Positions 62,870 to 64,000 of a stretch of 64,000 nucleotides of DNA are shown piece after piece; the first letter of the stretch is position 1; the number at the start of each line of letters is the position of its first letter. The stretch is from Caulobacter vibrioides (GTDB taxonomy: Bacteria > Pseudomonadota > Alphaproteobacteria > Caulobacterales > Caulobacteraceae), in NCBI RefSeq assembly GCF_002858865.1, contig NZ_PJRR01000017.1, forward strand, positions 1 through 64,000, in the 5' to 3' direction. A program made the translations under genes and the position numbers. Under the pieces are notes generated by a model. That model was given only the letters and a program-made list of their open reading frames with translations. It ran no database searches and was not told the DNA's origin.

Positions 62870-64000
62870 TCAGCGCGGCGCAAAGGCGATGACGTTGTCG
62901 CCCAGGCTGGCCGGCGGCGGTTCCTCGACCGTGGGAGCGGGTTCCGGCGCCGAAGGCGCTTCTGGCGCGGCTGGCGGCGTCGGCGTCGGCGTCGCAGCGA
63001 CCATCGGCGCCAGCAGCACAGGCAGACGCACCGACACGGTCGTGCCTGCGCCCAGGCGGCTCTCGATCACCATCTCGCCGCCATGCAGCTGGGCGAAAGC
63101 CCGCACCAGCGACAGGCCAAGGCCCGTGCCCCGCGCGCGCTGTTCGGCCCCGCCGGCCTGCTCGTAGGGACGCCCCAGGCGTTCCAGGTCCTCAGGACTG
63201 ATCCCGACGCCCGTATCGGCGACCACGATCTCGAGCACGCCGTCATAGCCGTGCGCCGTGACGGTCACCTGCCCGCCGCGCGGGGTGAACTTCAGGGCGT
63301 TCGAGACGAGGTTCAGGACGATCTGCTTCAGCGCGCGGCGATCGGCGTCGACCTCCAGCTCGCCGGGCGGCAGGACGCCGCGCAGCTGAACTCCGGCGGT
63401 GTCGGACTGAACGCGCAGCAGCCGCATCGCCGCCTGAACCGCCTCGCGCGCGTCGAACACGCCGCGCTGCAGCTCGAACCGTTCGGCCTCGATCTTGGAC
63501 ATGTCCAACACGTCGTTGATCAGGTCCAGCAGATGGCCGCCGCTCTCGTGGATCAGCTCAGCGTACTCGGCGTAGCGGTCGCTCAGCGGACCAAACATCC
63601 GCGCCCGCATGATGTCGGAGAAGCCCATGATCGCGTTCAGGGGCGTGCGAAGCTCATGGCTCATATTGGCCAGGAACCGCGCGCGGCCGGCGGCCAGGGC
63701 CTCGGCGTCGATGCGCGCCTGGTCGAGCGCGTGCTCGCGATGGCGCTCCACCGTGATGTCGCGCAGCACGCCGACCAGCTGGTTCGGCGCAACGCGGTGC
63801 ATGTCCAGGGCCACCACGCGCTCGACGCCCAGCGCGGGGTTGAAGGTCAGGCTGGCCGAGCCCTCACGATGAGCCTGGGCGATAGCGGCGGTCAGGCGCT
63901 GACGGTCGCCGGGCGCAGCCGCGCCGGTCAGACCGCGATTGACGAGATCAGCGCGGGTGACGCCGGGCGGCGCCGCGCCGCGCACGGCGGTCACCTGTCC
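62870..64000 (-). CDS. divJ: Sensor histidine kinase DivJ, kinase half (5' end outside window)
   Basis: At least 374 codons are visible; the start and the N-terminal part lie beyond the right edge. A PAS-like region precedes HisKA (FLANMSHELRTPLNAIMGFSDIMRARMFG) and HATPase_c (GVGISPEDLERLGRPYEQ; GTGLGLSLVRAFAQLHGGEM), then a Pro/Ala/Glu-rich tail of about 45 residues. The phospho-acceptor His is residue 113 of the fragment. DivJ of Caulobacter is 597 aa with His338, and the C-terminal length here agrees within about two residues. The location about 13 kb from cckA also fits. Family knowledge: DivJ is the stalked-pole kinase for DivK and PleD. The name is inferred; PleC-type kinases share this HisKA sequence. 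Confidence 0.88.
   Translation of the reverse strand, partial: GQVTAVRGAAPPGVTRADLVNRGLTGAAAPGDRQRLTAAIAQAHREGSASLTFNPALGVERVVALDMHRVAPNQLVGVLRDITVERHREHALDQARIDAEALAAGRARFLANMSHELRTPLNAIMGFSDIMRARMFGPLSDRYAEYAELIHESGGHLLDLINDVLDMSKIEAERFELQRGVFDAREAVQAAMRLLRVQSDTAGVQLRGVLPPGELEVDADRRALKQIVLNLVSNALKFTPRGGQVTVTAHGYDGVLEIVVADTGVGISPEDLERLGRPYEQAGGAEQRARGTGLGLSLVRAFAQLHGGEMVIESRLGAGTTVSVRLPVLLAPMVAATPTPTPPAAPEAPSAPEPAPTVEEPPPASLGDNVIAFAPR

Overview
The window is high-GC alphaproteobacterial chromosome and almost certainly Caulobacter. The strongest evidence is a 691-aa CckA-type hybrid kinase with its histidine at exactly residue 322, next to fliQ-fliR-flhB. The 3' part of a DivJ-type kinase lies at the right edge, and recA sits in between with an alphaproteobacterial SOS box (GTTC-N7-GTTC). 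TTAA-N7-TTAA CtrA-type boxes, two large TonB-dependent receptors and many Tat signals fit the same genus. I saw no rRNA, tRNA, CRISPR array, transposase or integrase.

Left part (1-14.1 kb): a short CoA-ester catabolic run (thiolase end, acyl-CoA dehydrogenase, MaoC/FAS1-like dehydratase) on the + strand. It converges on a three-gene minus-strand unit that is the most unusual feature here. That unit holds a 2469-aa protein made almost only of Ser/Thr-rich octapeptides with nested 24, 168, 744 and 1488 bp periods. It is followed by a TPR/GT41 (O-GlcNAc-transferase-like) enzyme and an FkbM methyltransferase/glycosyltransferase fusion. I read it as a candidate dedicated glycosylation system for a giant repeat protein.

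14-28 kb (all minus strand): an exported GH3 beta-glucosidase, a DAACS symporter and a FHS-family sugar permease that has a LacI-type palindrome upstream. Next comes a translationally coupled envelope-glycan cassette (FAD oxidoreductase, GtrA, polytopic membrane protein), then a sulfotransferase and a TonB-dependent receptor.

28-43 kb: a membrane-anchored helix-hairpin-helix protein, then a WYL regulator matching DriD with rlmJ and a chromate-type transporter, then a second TonB receptor. A periplasmic amine-oxidation operon follows (Tat flavin amine oxidase, cytochrome c, secreted RidA). Next are a repeat-rich intergenic region, recA, and a divergent EAL protein. The recA upstream region carries both an SOS box and an 18-bp word shared with the driD upstream region.

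43-64 kb: small metabolic and hypothetical genes, a membrane LuxR regulator with a DUF4199 partner, then cckA, flhB, fliR, fliQ, a TonB-C-like secreted protein and a TPR-like protein. Upstream of the last is a CtrA-box-rich divergent promoter region facing an RNase H-like gene that lacks the catalytic acids. The window ends with a Tat-exported aminotransferase, prfC, a gluzincin-type TPR protein, several small conserved proteins and the kinase half of divJ.
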